From Prosthecobacter algae (GTDB taxonomy: Bacteria; Verrucomicrobiota; Verrucomicrobiia; Verrucomicrobiales; Verrucomicrobiaceae), in assembly GCF_039542385.1 (NCBI RefSeq), contig NZ_BAABIA010000013.1, positions 1-64,000 of the forward strand: a stretch of 64,000 nucleotides of DNA, in the 5' to 3' direction. Under the pieces are notes generated by a model that saw only the letters and a list, made by a program, of their open reading frames with translations, made no database searches and had not been told where the DNA came from. Position numbers and translations under genes: made by a program. Below, piece by piece: positions 9,407-18,500 of the stretch (the stretch's first letter is position 1; each line of letters starts with the position of its first letter).

Positions 9407-11071
9407 CTATTCCCCTTTGCGGGCCAGGGTGTGGGCGAGCTCGTAATTGTTGCGGAAGGTGTCGCCCAGGGCGCGGGCGAGCCTTGTTTCGGCGACCTTG
9501 TCGCGGGAGCGGACAACCTTGGTGATGTCCCCCACGGCGAGGTCATAACGGATGCTGGTGAGCTCCTGGAACACCTCGGTGGCGCGCGGCGGCTGCTGGC
9601 GTGTGATGAGGGTGTGCCAGGCTTTCCGCTGTTCCTGATGTGTGTCCACACACATCACGCGGATGAGGAAACGCAGCGTGCTGAAGGCGGAGGCCGTCCA
9701 CTCCGGGTGATAGGTGAAGGCCTTGGCCTTTTCATAAGGCATCTCGGCGGCATCGCTCATCAGCAGCAAGTTTTCAGGCTTATAAAAATCCTTTCGGGCG
9801 GCGAGGCGACGCAGGGCGCTGCGGGTAGGGCCGCCCGGTGTTCCGCTGCGGTAGGCCCAGATCTTTTGCCCGGCATCGCTGAGGACGAACTCGATGAAGG
9901 CCGTGGCCAGCCCGGCCTCCGGGGCACCCCGGAACATGGCGATGGGGTCCACACTCACCGAACTGCCGCCCACAGGCATGATGAAACCGATGCGGGAACT
10001 GCCATCCGGACGGCGGGTTTCCTCCTCGGTGGAGCGGCCATAGTAGTCAATGCACATGCCGGCTGCGGCATCGCCACGGGCGACGTCCAGAGGGATCTTG
10101 CTGGAGCTGTCGCTGAAGTAGCGGGCATTCGCGCTGATGCGCTGGATGAGGTTCAGCCCACGGGTCCACCCCTCCCGCACTCCGGCGGCCTCAATGTCCT
10201 GGGGCGTTTTGAGTTGGCCTGGGTTCTGGGTGAGGCGGGCGATGGCTTCCTGCATCTCCTGCTGGATGAGCATTTCAAAGGCCTTCGTCACCGTGGCGCT
10301 GCGCCCTGGATCTGCGAGGGCGAGCTGGCCATAGAGGCGGGGATCTGCCAGGTCGCGCCACTGGGCAGGGTCCTTCTCGATGCCAAGACGGCGCAGCACA
10401 TCGCGGTTGAAGACGATGCCAAAGCTGGACAGGCAGCAGGCGATCCACCGGTCCTTGCCATCGCGAAAAGGTTCTCCGCTGACCATCTCGGGGATACCCT
10501 CGTCACCGAACCAGGCCGGGTGTTTTTGCCGCAGGGCGGCGATGCCAGTGCCGGGGCCGTTTTGGGCCACCAGGGTGCCTGATTCGGCCTGGATCTGAAA
10601 GTCATACGCGCCGCCTCCGAAGAACACATCCAGCCCCACGCCCGTATCGGACTTCAGAAAAGCCTGCCGTGCGGCGTCACTGGCCGGGGCCTTGGGGTTC
10701 ATGAAATTTTGGGCGATGGCAGGTGTCCACGTTTGGCCGAGGGCCTGAGTCCAATGAAGCTGAAAGGCGGCACTGAACTCGGACTTCAGCATCACGGCAA
10801 TCTCGGAGGTGCCGCCGGGCACACGCCAGTCCACGGCGACAGTTTCACCGGTTGTCTCTTTCCAATGGCGGACGAAGGCTTGGCCGAATTCGGCCCGCAG
10901 GCGCTCGGGATGCGGGGTGATGATGACGAGCTTGCGCTCTGCTTTCGATGAAGCGGTGGACTGGCCGGGCTTCAGCAAAAAGGGGCCGAGCAAGGTGACA
11001 AGCAGGGCACTAACGATGGCGATTTCTTTGCACCAGCGTCGGAGAAAAGATGGAGCGGCGGCTTCAGACAT
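9407..11071 (-). CDS. ABC transporter extracellular substrate-binding protein
   Basis: A 554-residue protein. Residues about 16-35 form an uncleaved-anchor or signal sequence (IAIVSALLVTLLGPFLLK). The mature part begins LVIITPHPERLRAEFGQAF, as in family 1 binding proteins for iron or phosphonates. The usual domain of about 330 residues ends near GTPGGPTRSALRRL. The C-terminal 150 residues (YHPEWTASAFSTLRFLIRVM and on) are an extension, making it much longer than FbpA-type proteins. It is the first gene of the minus-strand importer operon and is divergent from a DUF1232 gene across a perfect inverted repeat at 11142-11161. Substrate unknown. Confidence 0.85.
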   Translation of the reverse strand: MSEAAAPSFLRRWCKEIAIVSALLVTLLGPFLLKPGQSTASSKAERKLVIITPHPERLRAEFGQAFVRHWKETTGETVAVDWRVPGGTSEIAVMLKSEFSAAFQLHWTQALGQTWTPAIAQNFMNPKAPASDAARQAFLKSDTGVGLDVFFGGGAYDFQIQAESGTLVAQNGPGTGIAALRQKHPAWFGDEGIPEMVSGEPFRDGKDRWIACCLSSFGIVFNRDVLRRLGIEKDPAQWRDLADPRLYGQLALADPGRSATVTKAFEMLIQQEMQEAIARLTQNPGQLKTPQDIEAAGVREGWTRGLNLIQRISANARYFSDSSSKIPLDVARGDAAAGMCIDYYGRSTEEETRRPDGSSRIGFIMPVGGSSVSVDPIAMFRGAPEAGLATAFIEFVLSDAGQKIWAYRSGTPGGPTRSALRRLAARKDFYKPENLLLMSDAAEMPYEKAKAFTYHPEWTASAFSTLRFLIRVMCVDTHQEQRKAWHTLITRQQPPRATEVFQELTSIRYDLAVGDITKVVRSRDKVAETRLARALGDTFRNNYELAHTLARKGE

Positions 11072-11141
11072 CGTCCCTCATCCAAGCGGAAGGCGGGGCA
11101 AACGGCAACTCGGCATTCTCCTGGTGGCCATCTTTTTCGCG

Positions 11142-11161
11142 CCGTGACAGGTCTGTCACGG
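11142..11161. promoter_or_regulatory. Perfect inverted repeat in a divergent promoter region, candidate operator
   Basis: Nine-base arms CCGTGACAG and CTGTCACGG are separated by GT. It lies 70 bases upstream of the binding-protein start and 60 bases upstream of the DUF1232 start, with no T-run, so a dimeric-regulator site is more likely than a terminator. The regulator is unknown. Confidence 0.4.
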
Positions 11162-11220
11162 TCATGCGATTGCAAAAAAGCCGTGTTTTCGTCATCGCCA
11201 CCGTGCTGGAAAACCGCATA

Positions 11221-11613
11221 ATGATCCCTATGCCCGCCCCTGATAATCAGCACGATATTGACATCGCCAAGGTCACCCAGCGTGCCAAGGACATCGAGGA
11301 CAAGCTGCCCAAGCTGCGCCAATGGATGGAGCAGGGGCAGGTGATCCTTTCGATGGTGAAGGACTACTGGGCTGGCAACTACCGCGAGGTGCCCTACTGG
11401 GCCATCAGCGCGGGGGCTTTGTCCTTGCTTTATGTGCTGAATCCGGCGGATGTGATACCGGACATGATCCTGGGTGTGGGCTATCTGGATGATGCCACGG
11501 TGGTGGCCTTTTGCCTCAAGCTCATCGAACGAGAGCTGGTGAAGTATAAGGAATGGCAGGCCGCTCGGAAACCTTCCCCACCTGCCAAGGCGGGGAAGGT
11601 CATTGATGTCTGA
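11221..11613 (+). CDS. DUF1232 (YkvA-like) small membrane protein
   Basis: About 130 residues. The DUF1232 core is visible from about residue 45: YREVPYWAISAGALSLLYVLNPADVIPDMILGV, then LDDATVVAFCLKLIEREL. That is one or two short hydrophobic segments around the conserved Y-x-x-x-P-x-D-x-I-P-D motif. The family is widespread and of unknown function. I start it at the ATG at 11221; a second ATG three codons on is equally possible, and the longer frame from 11050 runs through the divergent promoter region. It faces the beta-oxidation operon tail-to-tail, with only two bases between the stop codons. Confidence 0.8.
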   Translation: MIPMPAPDNQHDIDIAKVTQRAKDIEDKLPKLRQWMEQGQVILSMVKDYWAGNYREVPYWAISAGALSLLYVLNPADVIPDMILGVGYLDDATVVAFCLKLIERELVKYKEWQAARKPSPPAKAGKVIDV

Positions 11614-11615
11614 CT

Positions 11616-13478
11616 TTAGTCAGCGGCGGCGGGCATCAGATCCCGGCTGACCTGACGGGCCTCCGGTTCCAGCGTTTCCTTCAGGGCCTTGTAGTGGCTG
11701 CCGAGGCGGGTGCGGGTGAGCTTGCCAAAGTAGCGAACCTTGCGCAGCAACTTCTCTGTCTCGGAGGAATTGGCCGCCGTGCCTTTCATCAGCGAGCCTG
11801 CATAGGCAAGCGTTGTGGACCAGACAAAGAGCTCTGCGCCGATGTCTACGATGCGGCCTAACAAGATCTGCCGACGTTCAAGTGCCGGACCATTGAGCAC
11901 CATGGCGTGGAAGAGGGTGCGGGCCAGCTTGTGGCTTTCCCGGGCGATGGCGTTCATGTCGCGGCGGAGCTGCGGGTGCAGGTGATGGGCGGCATGGCCT
12001 GCCCCACCTGGCAGCCACATGCGTGGGTACCAGGTGGCGTAGGTTCGGCCTGCGCGGAGGGCGGCCATCGCTCTCTGTTTCAGCGGCAGGGTGGAGTTCA
12101 CCACTTCGGCACCGATTTTCAGGTGCGGATCCAGTACCTCGCGGGCGATGAAGAGGCGCATGATTTCGCTGCTGCCTTCAAAGATGGTGTTGATGCGGCA
12201 GTCGCGGAAAAGGCGCTCCACCGGGTCGGGTCTTTCGCCACGTTCACGGAGGGAATCAGCCGTTTCATAACCACGGCCACCACGGATCTGCATGGTGTCA
12301 TCTACGATGGCCCAGGCGCGCTCGCTGCCCCAGAGTTTGGCGATGGCGGCCTCCAGTCGCACATCTGCATGTTTGTCGCGGTCCACCAGGGCGGAGACGT
12401 AGCGCACCATGGCCTCCATGGCGAAGCTGTCGGCAGCCATGCGAGCCAGCTTGTCCGCGATGGCAGCATGTTTGCCCACGGGCTGGCCCCACTGCACGCG
12501 CTCCGCAGCCCAGCGGCTGGAGATTTCTACACAGCGTTTGGCCAGGCCGGTGCAGGCGGCAGGCAGGGTGATGCGTCCGGTGTTCAGGGTAGTGAGGGCC
12601 ACCTTCAGGCCACGGCCTTCACCTCCCAGGATGTTGGCGCGTGGCACTCGCACGTTATGAAAATGGACCACGCCATTGTAGAGCGCGCGCAGGCCCATGA
12701 AGTGGCAGCGGTGGACGATCTCCACCCCTGGCCATGAGGTTTCGACAATGAAGGCGCTGGTGGCATGCGGCTTCTCCGGAGTGGGAGTGCGGGCCATCAC
12801 AACGATGATGCCGGCCTTGAGGCTGTTCGTGCACCACAGCTTCTCGCCATTTAGCAGGAAGTGGTCTTCTCCATCCGGTGTCGCCACGGTGGACATGCGG
12901 GCAGGGTCGCTGCCCACATTGTTTTCTGTCAGGGCAAAGGCGCTGATGATGCCGCTGGCGCACAGAGGTAGATACTTCGACTTCTGCTCCTCCGTGCCGA
13001 ACAAAATGAGCGGCTGCGGAGCACCGATGGACTGGTGGGCGGAAAGCAGGGCTGCCAAGTTCCCGCATTCACCACCGAGCAGCATGGCACTGCGGGAGTA
13101 GTTGGTCTGGGAGAGTCCCAGGCCGCCGTACTTGGTGGGGATCTTGATGCCGAAGGCCCCGAGGTGGGCCAGTTCATCCAGCAGGGTTTCGGGGATCTCT
13201 CCCGTGCGGTCGATTTCGTCAGGATCGGCATGCTCATCCAACACCTTTTTCAGGCGGGAGAGGAAGGCATCGCCCTGATCATGATCCTCCACCGACTGTT
13301 CTGGGAAGGGGAGAAGTTTGTCGAAATCCGGTGTGCCGAAAAACAGACCTGCGGCGAGGCCAGCGTTGTTGCGTTCATCACGCGCAGCCTCGGCCATTTC
13401 GAGCGCCGCCTTTTGGCCAGCGGACATTTTTGACATGTCAATGAGGGCTGCGGGGGGAGGGGTGAGTTCGGTTTTCAT
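11616..13478 (-). CDS. Acyl-CoA dehydrogenase
   Basis: A 620-residue flavoprotein that introduces the trans-2 double bond into acyl-CoA, the first oxidative step of beta-oxidation. Family motifs in order are the N-terminal helical domain with GAFGIKIPTKYGGLGLSQ, the FAD-binding ALTENNVGSDPARM and GEKLWCTNS blocks, and a C-terminal helical domain with QIRGGRGYE and RDCRINTIFEGSSEIM, which includes the catalytic-base Glu of the VLCAD type. About 150 residues beyond that form an extra C-terminal helical extension, as in very-long-chain enzymes. It is the last gene of the operon, 44 bases after the FadB-type gene. The electron acceptor ETF is not encoded in the window. Confidence 0.92.
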   Translation of the reverse strand: MKTELTPPPAALIDMSKMSAGQKAALEMAEAARDERNNAGLAAGLFFGTPDFDKLLPFPEQSVEDHDQGDAFLSRLKKVLDEHADPDEIDRTGEIPETLLDELAHLGAFGIKIPTKYGGLGLSQTNYSRSAMLLGGECGNLAALLSAHQSIGAPQPLILFGTEEQKSKYLPLCASGIISAFALTENNVGSDPARMSTVATPDGEDHFLLNGEKLWCTNSLKAGIIVVMARTPTPEKPHATSAFIVETSWPGVEIVHRCHFMGLRALYNGVVHFHNVRVPRANILGGEGRGLKVALTTLNTGRITLPAACTGLAKRCVEISSRWAAERVQWGQPVGKHAAIADKLARMAADSFAMEAMVRYVSALVDRDKHADVRLEAAIAKLWGSERAWAIVDDTMQIRGGRGYETADSLRERGERPDPVERLFRDCRINTIFEGSSEIMRLFIAREVLDPHLKIGAEVVNSTLPLKQRAMAALRAGRTYATWYPRMWLPGGAGHAAHHLHPQLRRDMNAIARESHKLARTLFHAMVLNGPALERRQILLGRIVDIGAELFVWSTTLAYAGSLMKGTAANSSETEKLLRKVRYFGKLTRTRLGSHYKALKETLEPEARQVSRDLMPAAAD

Positions 13479-13522
13479 AAGGAGGGTGGGCTGAGGTTTC
13501 GGGTGGGATGTTCCATCATTGG

Positions 13523-15652
13523 TTAGGTCTTAGGTATGGCGTCGGGCTCAAAGGCATTGGGCTCGGGCGTGCTGTGCTGGAGCATGCGCAGCTCCACGGC
13601 GGCGTTGTCTTCGCCCAGATCATGCATCCAGGACAGCGGCCCGCCGCGGAAGGGCGGGTAGCCGGTGCCCAGGATCATGGCTAGATCAATGTCGGAGGGG
13701 TCGCGGGTGAGGCCTTCCTTGGCGCAGCGTGCGGCCTCATTGGCCAGCAGCAGGGCAAGGCGGTGCTGCACGTGCTCGACCACGGCCGGGTCATGGATGA
13801 CGGGGCATTTTTTGCGCCCGCCTGTGCCGTGCGTGTAGAAACCCTGGCCGGACTTTTTGCCCAGCTTGCCTTCGGCGACCATGCGCTCCAGCAGGGGAGA
13901 GGATTGCAGCCTGTCCGGGAAGGCGGCGCAGAGCGTGTGGCCGACGTGGACGGCGACATCCAGGCCGATCTCATCCAGCAGGCGCAAGGGGCCCATGGGC
14001 ATGCCAAACTCCAGCATGGCTTCGTCAATCGTCTCCGCTGGGATGCTGCTGGCATGCAGGCGCACGGCCTCCATGAGGTAGGGCATGAGGATGCGGTTCA
14101 CCACAAAGCCGGGGCTGTCCTTCACCACCACGGGTACCTTGCCCAGCTTCTGCACAAAGGCCACGGCGGTGGCGATGACATCGTCGGAGGTGTGGTGGGT
14201 GATGATCACCTCCACCAGCGGCATGCGATGCACGGGATTGAAGAAGTGCAGGCCGATGACGCGTTCAGGATGCGGCAGGGTTTCTGCCAGTTCCGTGATG
14301 GAAAGGGCGGAGGTGTTGGTGGCCAGAATGGTGTCGGGACCGCTGCGCGCGGCGAGATCGGCAAAGATCTTTTTTTTCAGCCCCATGTCCTCCGTGGCGG
14401 CCTCGATGACGATGGGGTAGTGGCTCAGGGGCACACGGGTGTGCTCGGGCTTCAGGCGATCCAGCGTATCATGATGGTCACGGCGGGTGATGGCTCGGCG
14501 CTTCAGGCCTTCATTGAGGAGATCATGCACACGGTGCATGCCACGGGCCAGAGCATCCATGCTGACATCCTGCATGAGGACCTGATTGCCACGGCTGGCG
14601 ACCCAGTGGGCGATGCCTGCGCCCATCACGCCGGCACCGATGACGGCCACGTCATGCACATGCAGGGCGATGCCGCGAGGGAAGGGTTTTTTGGAGGCCT
14701 CCTCTTTGCGGAAGAACAGGTCGATGAGATGCTCCGTCTGTGGAGTCAGGGCGAGGTCCAGAATGGCATGGCGTTCCAATTCGAGGGCCTTGTCCAAGGG
14801 CAGCACCGCAGCCTCTGTCGCGACCTCAATGGCACGCAAGGGGGCCTGATAAAGGCCGCGTGTTTTTTCCATGACCTGACCGCGCACCCGGTGGGCCAGG
14901 GCATTGCGGATGCCGGGCAATTTCCAGAAGCTGTGGCTGATAGGTGGCTCGCGCTCAGGCAGTCCGGAGGCCAGCATTTCGAGGGCGGCTTTTTCGAGCT
15001 GTTCACGAGGCACGACTTTGTCCACCAAGCCGTTGCGTTTGGCGGCGGAGGGTTTCAGCAGCTTGCCCGTGATGATCATTTCCAGGGCCGCAGGCAGGCC
15101 GAGCAGGCGCGGCAGGCGGGTGGAGCCGCCCCAGGCGGGGATGAGGCCGATCTGGGTTTCCGGTAGGCCGAGGCGTGTGGACTCGGCATCGCTGGCGATG
15201 CGGGCATCGCAGGCCAGGGTGAGCTCCAGCCCGCCGCCGAGGCAGGCCCCGTGAATGAGGGCGATCTTTGGCTGGGGCAGGGCGGCAAGGCGGTTGAACA
15301 CATCTTGGCCTAACGAAATGAGCGTCTCCACCCGGCGGATGGGGGAGCTGCGCACGGCCTTGAGATCGGCCCCAGCGATGAAGATCTTGTCCTTGCCAGA
15401 GCGGATGACGAGGGCCTTGACGGAGCTGTCGCGATGGAGGCTCTCCAGGCAGAGGTCAAACTCGCGCAGAGTGGATTCGTTCCAGACGTTGGCTGCGCTG
15501 CCCTGCATGTCGAAGGTGATCCAGGCGGTGCCGTTTTCATCCACCGTCAGCCGGAAATGGCAGAGGGACTGGATGCGGCCGGTGACCGTGGGCGGCTTGG
15601 GGAAAAAGGCATCTTTCTCCGCCGCGAGGGTGTCGAGCAGATGAGTATTCAT
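13523..15652 (-). CDS. Bifunctional enoyl-CoA hydratase / 3-hydroxyacyl-CoA dehydrogenase (FadB/FadJ type)
   Basis: A 709-residue two-domain enzyme of beta-oxidation. The N-terminal crotonase domain (about 25-290) carries the oxyanion-hole segments AGADLKAV and HGACLGGGLELTLACD and the LPETQIGLIPAWGGSTRLPRL block. The NAD-binding half begins near residue 335 with GAGVMGAGIAHWVASRG, followed by ATNTSALSITELAETL, HFFNPVHRMPLVEVI, and two C-terminal dehydrogenase domains (KDSPGFVVNRILMPYLMEA; GYPPFRGGPLSWMHDLG). The domain order matches FadB, FadJ and the mitochondrial alpha subunit. I do not choose between fadB and fadJ. It is flanked in the same operon by thiolase and acyl-CoA dehydrogenase. 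Confidence 0.93.
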   Translation of the reverse strand: MNTHLLDTLAAEKDAFFPKPPTVTGRIQSLCHFRLTVDENGTAWITFDMQGSAANVWNESTLREFDLCLESLHRDSSVKALVIRSGKDKIFIAGADLKAVRSSPIRRVETLISLGQDVFNRLAALPQPKIALIHGACLGGGLELTLACDARIASDAESTRLGLPETQIGLIPAWGGSTRLPRLLGLPAALEMIITGKLLKPSAAKRNGLVDKVVPREQLEKAALEMLASGLPEREPPISHSFWKLPGIRNALAHRVRGQVMEKTRGLYQAPLRAIEVATEAAVLPLDKALELERHAILDLALTPQTEHLIDLFFRKEEASKKPFPRGIALHVHDVAVIGAGVMGAGIAHWVASRGNQVLMQDVSMDALARGMHRVHDLLNEGLKRRAITRRDHHDTLDRLKPEHTRVPLSHYPIVIEAATEDMGLKKKIFADLAARSGPDTILATNTSALSITELAETLPHPERVIGLHFFNPVHRMPLVEVIITHHTSDDVIATAVAFVQKLGKVPVVVKDSPGFVVNRILMPYLMEAVRLHASSIPAETIDEAMLEFGMPMGPLRLLDEIGLDVAVHVGHTLCAAFPDRLQSSPLLERMVAEGKLGKKSGQGFYTHGTGGRKKCPVIHDPAVVEHVQHRLALLLANEAARCAKEGLTRDPSDIDLAMILGTGYPPFRGGPLSWMHDLGEDNAAVELRMLQHSTPEPNAFEPDAIPKT

Positions 15653-15680
15653 AATCGTGGTGGGTTTGAAGGTTCATGAG

Positions 15681-16958
15681 TTAAACTCGTTCCAGGATGG
15701 CTGCGCCGCCCTGGCCCCCGCCGATGCAGAGGCTGACGAGCGCGTGGCGACCCTTGCTTTCATGGAGCTGATCCAGCGCGGTGAGCACCAGACGTGCCCC
15801 GGTGGCACCCACGGGATGACCGAGGGCGATGGCACCGCCACGAGGGTTCAGCACCTCGTCGGGGATTTCTCCCAGCGGGGCTTCCAGCCCGGCACGGCGC
15901 GCACTGGCGGGGTCCTTGAGGCATTGCAGCACGGCCAGCACCTGGGCGGCGAAGGCTTCGTTGATTTCGACATGGTCCATGTCACTAAGCTTTTGGTTAG
16001 TCCGGTGCAAGACGGCATCCATGGCGCGGACAGGGCCCAGGCCCATGCGGCGAGGATCACAGCCGGTATAGGCATAGTCCACCAGGCGACCCAGAGGCTG
16101 CCAGCCGTGGCGTTTCACAGCTTCCTCGCTGGCCACCAAAAGGGCCACGGCCCCATCGGTGATCTGGCTGGAGTTGCCGGCTGTGACGGTGCCGTGATGG
16201 CGGTCAAACAAGGGTTTCAGACGGGCCAGTTTTTCCAGGCTGCTGTCATCGCGCACCCCATTGTCAGCGAGCACAGGCTCCACACCCCGCCCCATGATAT
16301 AGAGGGGGGATGTTTCCGCCTGCAGACGGGTGGCTGCGGCGAGGGCGCGCTGATGGCTGCGCAGGGCAAAGGCATCCTGCATTTCCCGGTTGATCTTGTA
16401 TTCGCGGGCGAGCAGCTCTGCCGTCTCGCCCATGTTCATCTCCACCACAGGGTCCGTGAGGGCCAGTTGCAGGCCGATGATGGGGGCGAAGTCCGCAGGG
16501 CGGAAGGCAGTCATGGCGCCGAGCTTTTGCCCCAGGCTGCGTGCCTTGCCAAGAAGGCCAAATTTGTCCGCCGCGCGGCGTGAGAAATAGAGCGGCGTGT
16601 TCGACATGCTTTCGGTGCCGCCGACGATGAAGACCTCCCCATGACCGCCGCACATTTTGGCATGGGCGGTGGTCAGGGCCTCAAGGCCGGAGGCGCAGTT
16701 GCGATGCACAGTCATCGCGGGCCGGGCCTCGGTTAAACCGGCACGCAGGGCGATGACGCGGGCGATGTTTTGCGCGTGGGCTGGCTGGCCCACACAGCCA
16801 AAGATGGTCTCATCTACCGCCTGGGGATCCAGACCGGTACGGGCCAGCAGGGCGGAGACGGCAGCCTTGCCAAGGTCCACCGCATCCAGCCCGGCAAGGC
16901 TGCTGCCAGCCCGGGTAAAGGGGGTGCGGATGGCGGAGATGATGTAGAGCGGTTTCAT
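15681..16958 (-). CDS. Acetyl-CoA acyltransferase (3-ketoacyl-CoA thiolase)
   Basis: A 425-residue thiolase that cleaves 3-ketoacyl-CoA with CoA to give acetyl-CoA. The nucleophile is Cys88 in HRNCASGLEAL. GGTESMSNTPL, NEAFAAQVLAVL, the GHPVGATGAR histidine loop near 376 and the second catalytic Cys in SLCIGGGQG near 412 are all present, so the active site is complete. It lies 28 bases upstream of the FadB-type gene, the usual partner of such thiolases (FadA or FadI). The start at 16958 (MKPLYIISAIRTPF) is typical of the family. Confidence 0.93.
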   Translation of the reverse strand: MKPLYIISAIRTPFTRAGSSLAGLDAVDLGKAAVSALLARTGLDPQAVDETIFGCVGQPAHAQNIARVIALRAGLTEARPAMTVHRNCASGLEALTTAHAKMCGGHGEVFIVGGTESMSNTPLYFSRRAADKFGLLGKARSLGQKLGAMTAFRPADFAPIIGLQLALTDPVVEMNMGETAELLAREYKINREMQDAFALRSHQRALAAATRLQAETSPLYIMGRGVEPVLADNGVRDDSSLEKLARLKPLFDRHHGTVTAGNSSQITDGAVALLVASEEAVKRHGWQPLGRLVDYAYTGCDPRRMGLGPVRAMDAVLHRTNQKLSDMDHVEINEAFAAQVLAVLQCLKDPASARRAGLEAPLGEIPDEVLNPRGGAIALGHPVGATGARLVLTALDQLHESKGRHALVSLCIGGGQGGAAILERV

Positions 16959-17006
16959 GAAAGGTGATGGGAGAAGGATTTCAAAAAGGGACGAGGCCGA
17001 TAGGCC

Positions 17007-18500
17007 CTAGTGCGTGGTCAGGCTGGTCTGGGCAGGCTGCGGGTTCTTGCGCTTATCGAGGATCTTGACCTCCTTGAGCAACCTGCCCACACCGAGCCGT
17101 TCGCGGAGGTCGGGCAGGTCGTGGAAGCAAATGGAGTTAGGATGTATTTCCGTGACTTCGGCGAAGCGGCGGTGAATGCGATGCTTCAGGTCTTCGAGGT
17201 TCATGCCCGCCTCGGGGGCCACGTGCAGCACCAGTTCGTCCACGTCATGCGGGTCGTTGTTGTGCTTGGCCAGCTCGATCTGCCAAGCGGCGACACCCTT
17301 CTGGTCATCGAGCAGGTGCTCGAGGATGTTGAAGTTGACGAGGGTGCCTTTGAGCTTGTCGAGAGTCAGTTCGCGGATCTCGCTGACGCGGCTGATGGGG
17401 CCTAGCAGGCGTGGGCAGGTGCGGCCGCAGTGCGGGCAGCGTTCCCAGGTTAGGCCACCTTCGGCAATGTCACCGGTGCGGTAGCGTAGCACCACGGTGC
17501 CACGTGCATCCAGCGGGGTGAAGACGATTTCACCGGGGTACCCGGCAGGCACAGGTTTGCCCGTGCGTGGATCCACCAGTTCCATGTAGGCGAGGTCCGG
17601 GCTGAGGTGGAAACCGCTGGCGCCGTTTTCAGCCGGGCACTCAGGGAAGGCCATCTTGGCCTCGGTAAAGCCATAGGTGCTGATGACATGCACCTCATCC
17701 CCGCCTAGATCATGCACCAGATCCACCAGGCGCGCGCGCAGCCCTTCGGCCACCTTTTCGCCACCGAGGACGACACGCTTGATGTTAGGCCAGTGTTTGC
17801 CCTCCTCCACAGCCTGGCGCAGCAGGTGGTAGATGAAGGTGGGCATGCCGATGAGGACATCGGGCTGGATCTTGTCCATGAGGTTCATGTTGCCCTCCGT
17901 GCCCAGCGTCTTGCCGCCACCGGTGCTCACCATGAAGGTGCCAAAACTCTGGCCCGCATGGTGCGTCTGCCAGAAGGCCAAGTGAGGGGCGAAAGGGAAG
18001 GCATTGATGTGGCGGAAATCCCGCTGGGAGCGCCCGCACTCCATGAGGCGGCGGCCAGCCGTGTCCAGGTTGGCCAGGTCGTGTTTGGTAAAAAGGAAGG
18101 GCACGGGATCTGAGGAGCGGCCCGTGGTGCTGGTGAGCATGATGGGGCGGAACTCGTGCTCCAAGGCCTCCTTGGCGGCGGTGCGACCGTGCAGCAGGGC
18201 ATTCATGATGACACCCCATTCGCGGCGCAGTTCGGCCTCGGCAGGCATTAGCACAAATTCGCGCTGCTGGTCGCGGGGCACGGTGAGGTCACCCTTGCTG
18301 GTGAAGGGGGCATTGGCCCAGTCATCGAATGAACGGATGTCATTCGGGTGGAGGTCATGTTCCTTGAACAGGCGCTGGTAATGCGCGCTGTAGGGCAGGA
18401 CACGATGGGTCAGGTAGTCACGGAGACGACGCAACTGCCATTGCTGCCAGAGCTCAGGCGGCGCAGAGTCCCACGCAGGGGGTGTGGACAGGATTTTCAT
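17007..18500 (-). CDS. Phenylacetate-CoA ligase-like AMP-forming synthetase
   Basis: A 497-residue adenylate-forming enzyme of the PaaK/coenzyme F390 synthetase family. Visible parts: an N-terminal LPYSAHYQRLF segment; the phosphate-binding loop region TSTTGRSSDPVPF near 130; STYGFTEAKMAFPEC; the core YRTGDIAEGGLTWERCPHCGRTCPRL with a possible metal-binding CPHC; and a C-terminal ligase domain (LRERLGVGRLLKEV). It should activate a carboxylic acid to acyl-AMP and then a CoA thioester. Its operon position, between a patatin lipase and thiolase, suggests it feeds acids into beta-oxidation, though the family is best known for aryl acids. Its start overlaps the end of the patatin gene by 47 bases, implying coupled translation. 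Confidence 0.82.
   Translation of the reverse strand: MKILSTPPAWDSAPPELWQQWQLRRLRDYLTHRVLPYSAHYQRLFKEHDLHPNDIRSFDDWANAPFTSKGDLTVPRDQQREFVLMPAEAELRREWGVIMNALLHGRTAAKEALEHEFRPIMLTSTTGRSSDPVPFLFTKHDLANLDTAGRRLMECGRSQRDFRHINAFPFAPHLAFWQTHHAGQSFGTFMVSTGGGKTLGTEGNMNLMDKIQPDVLIGMPTFIYHLLRQAVEEGKHWPNIKRVVLGGEKVAEGLRARLVDLVHDLGGDEVHVISTYGFTEAKMAFPECPAENGASGFHLSPDLAYMELVDPRTGKPVPAGYPGEIVFTPLDARGTVVLRYRTGDIAEGGLTWERCPHCGRTCPRLLGPISRVSEIRELTLDKLKGTLVNFNILEHLLDDQKGVAAWQIELAKHNNDPHDVDELVLHVAPEAGMNLEDLKHRIHRRFAEVTEIHPNSICFHDLPDLRERLGVGRLLKEVKILDKRKNPQPAQTSLTTH

Noticed and set aside
7986-10582. Long plus-strand frames (up to 398 codons) opposite the permease and binding-protein genes
   Set aside because: They are His/Gly/Gln-rich antisense frames typical of GC-rich genes, while the minus-strand frames contain recognised domains.
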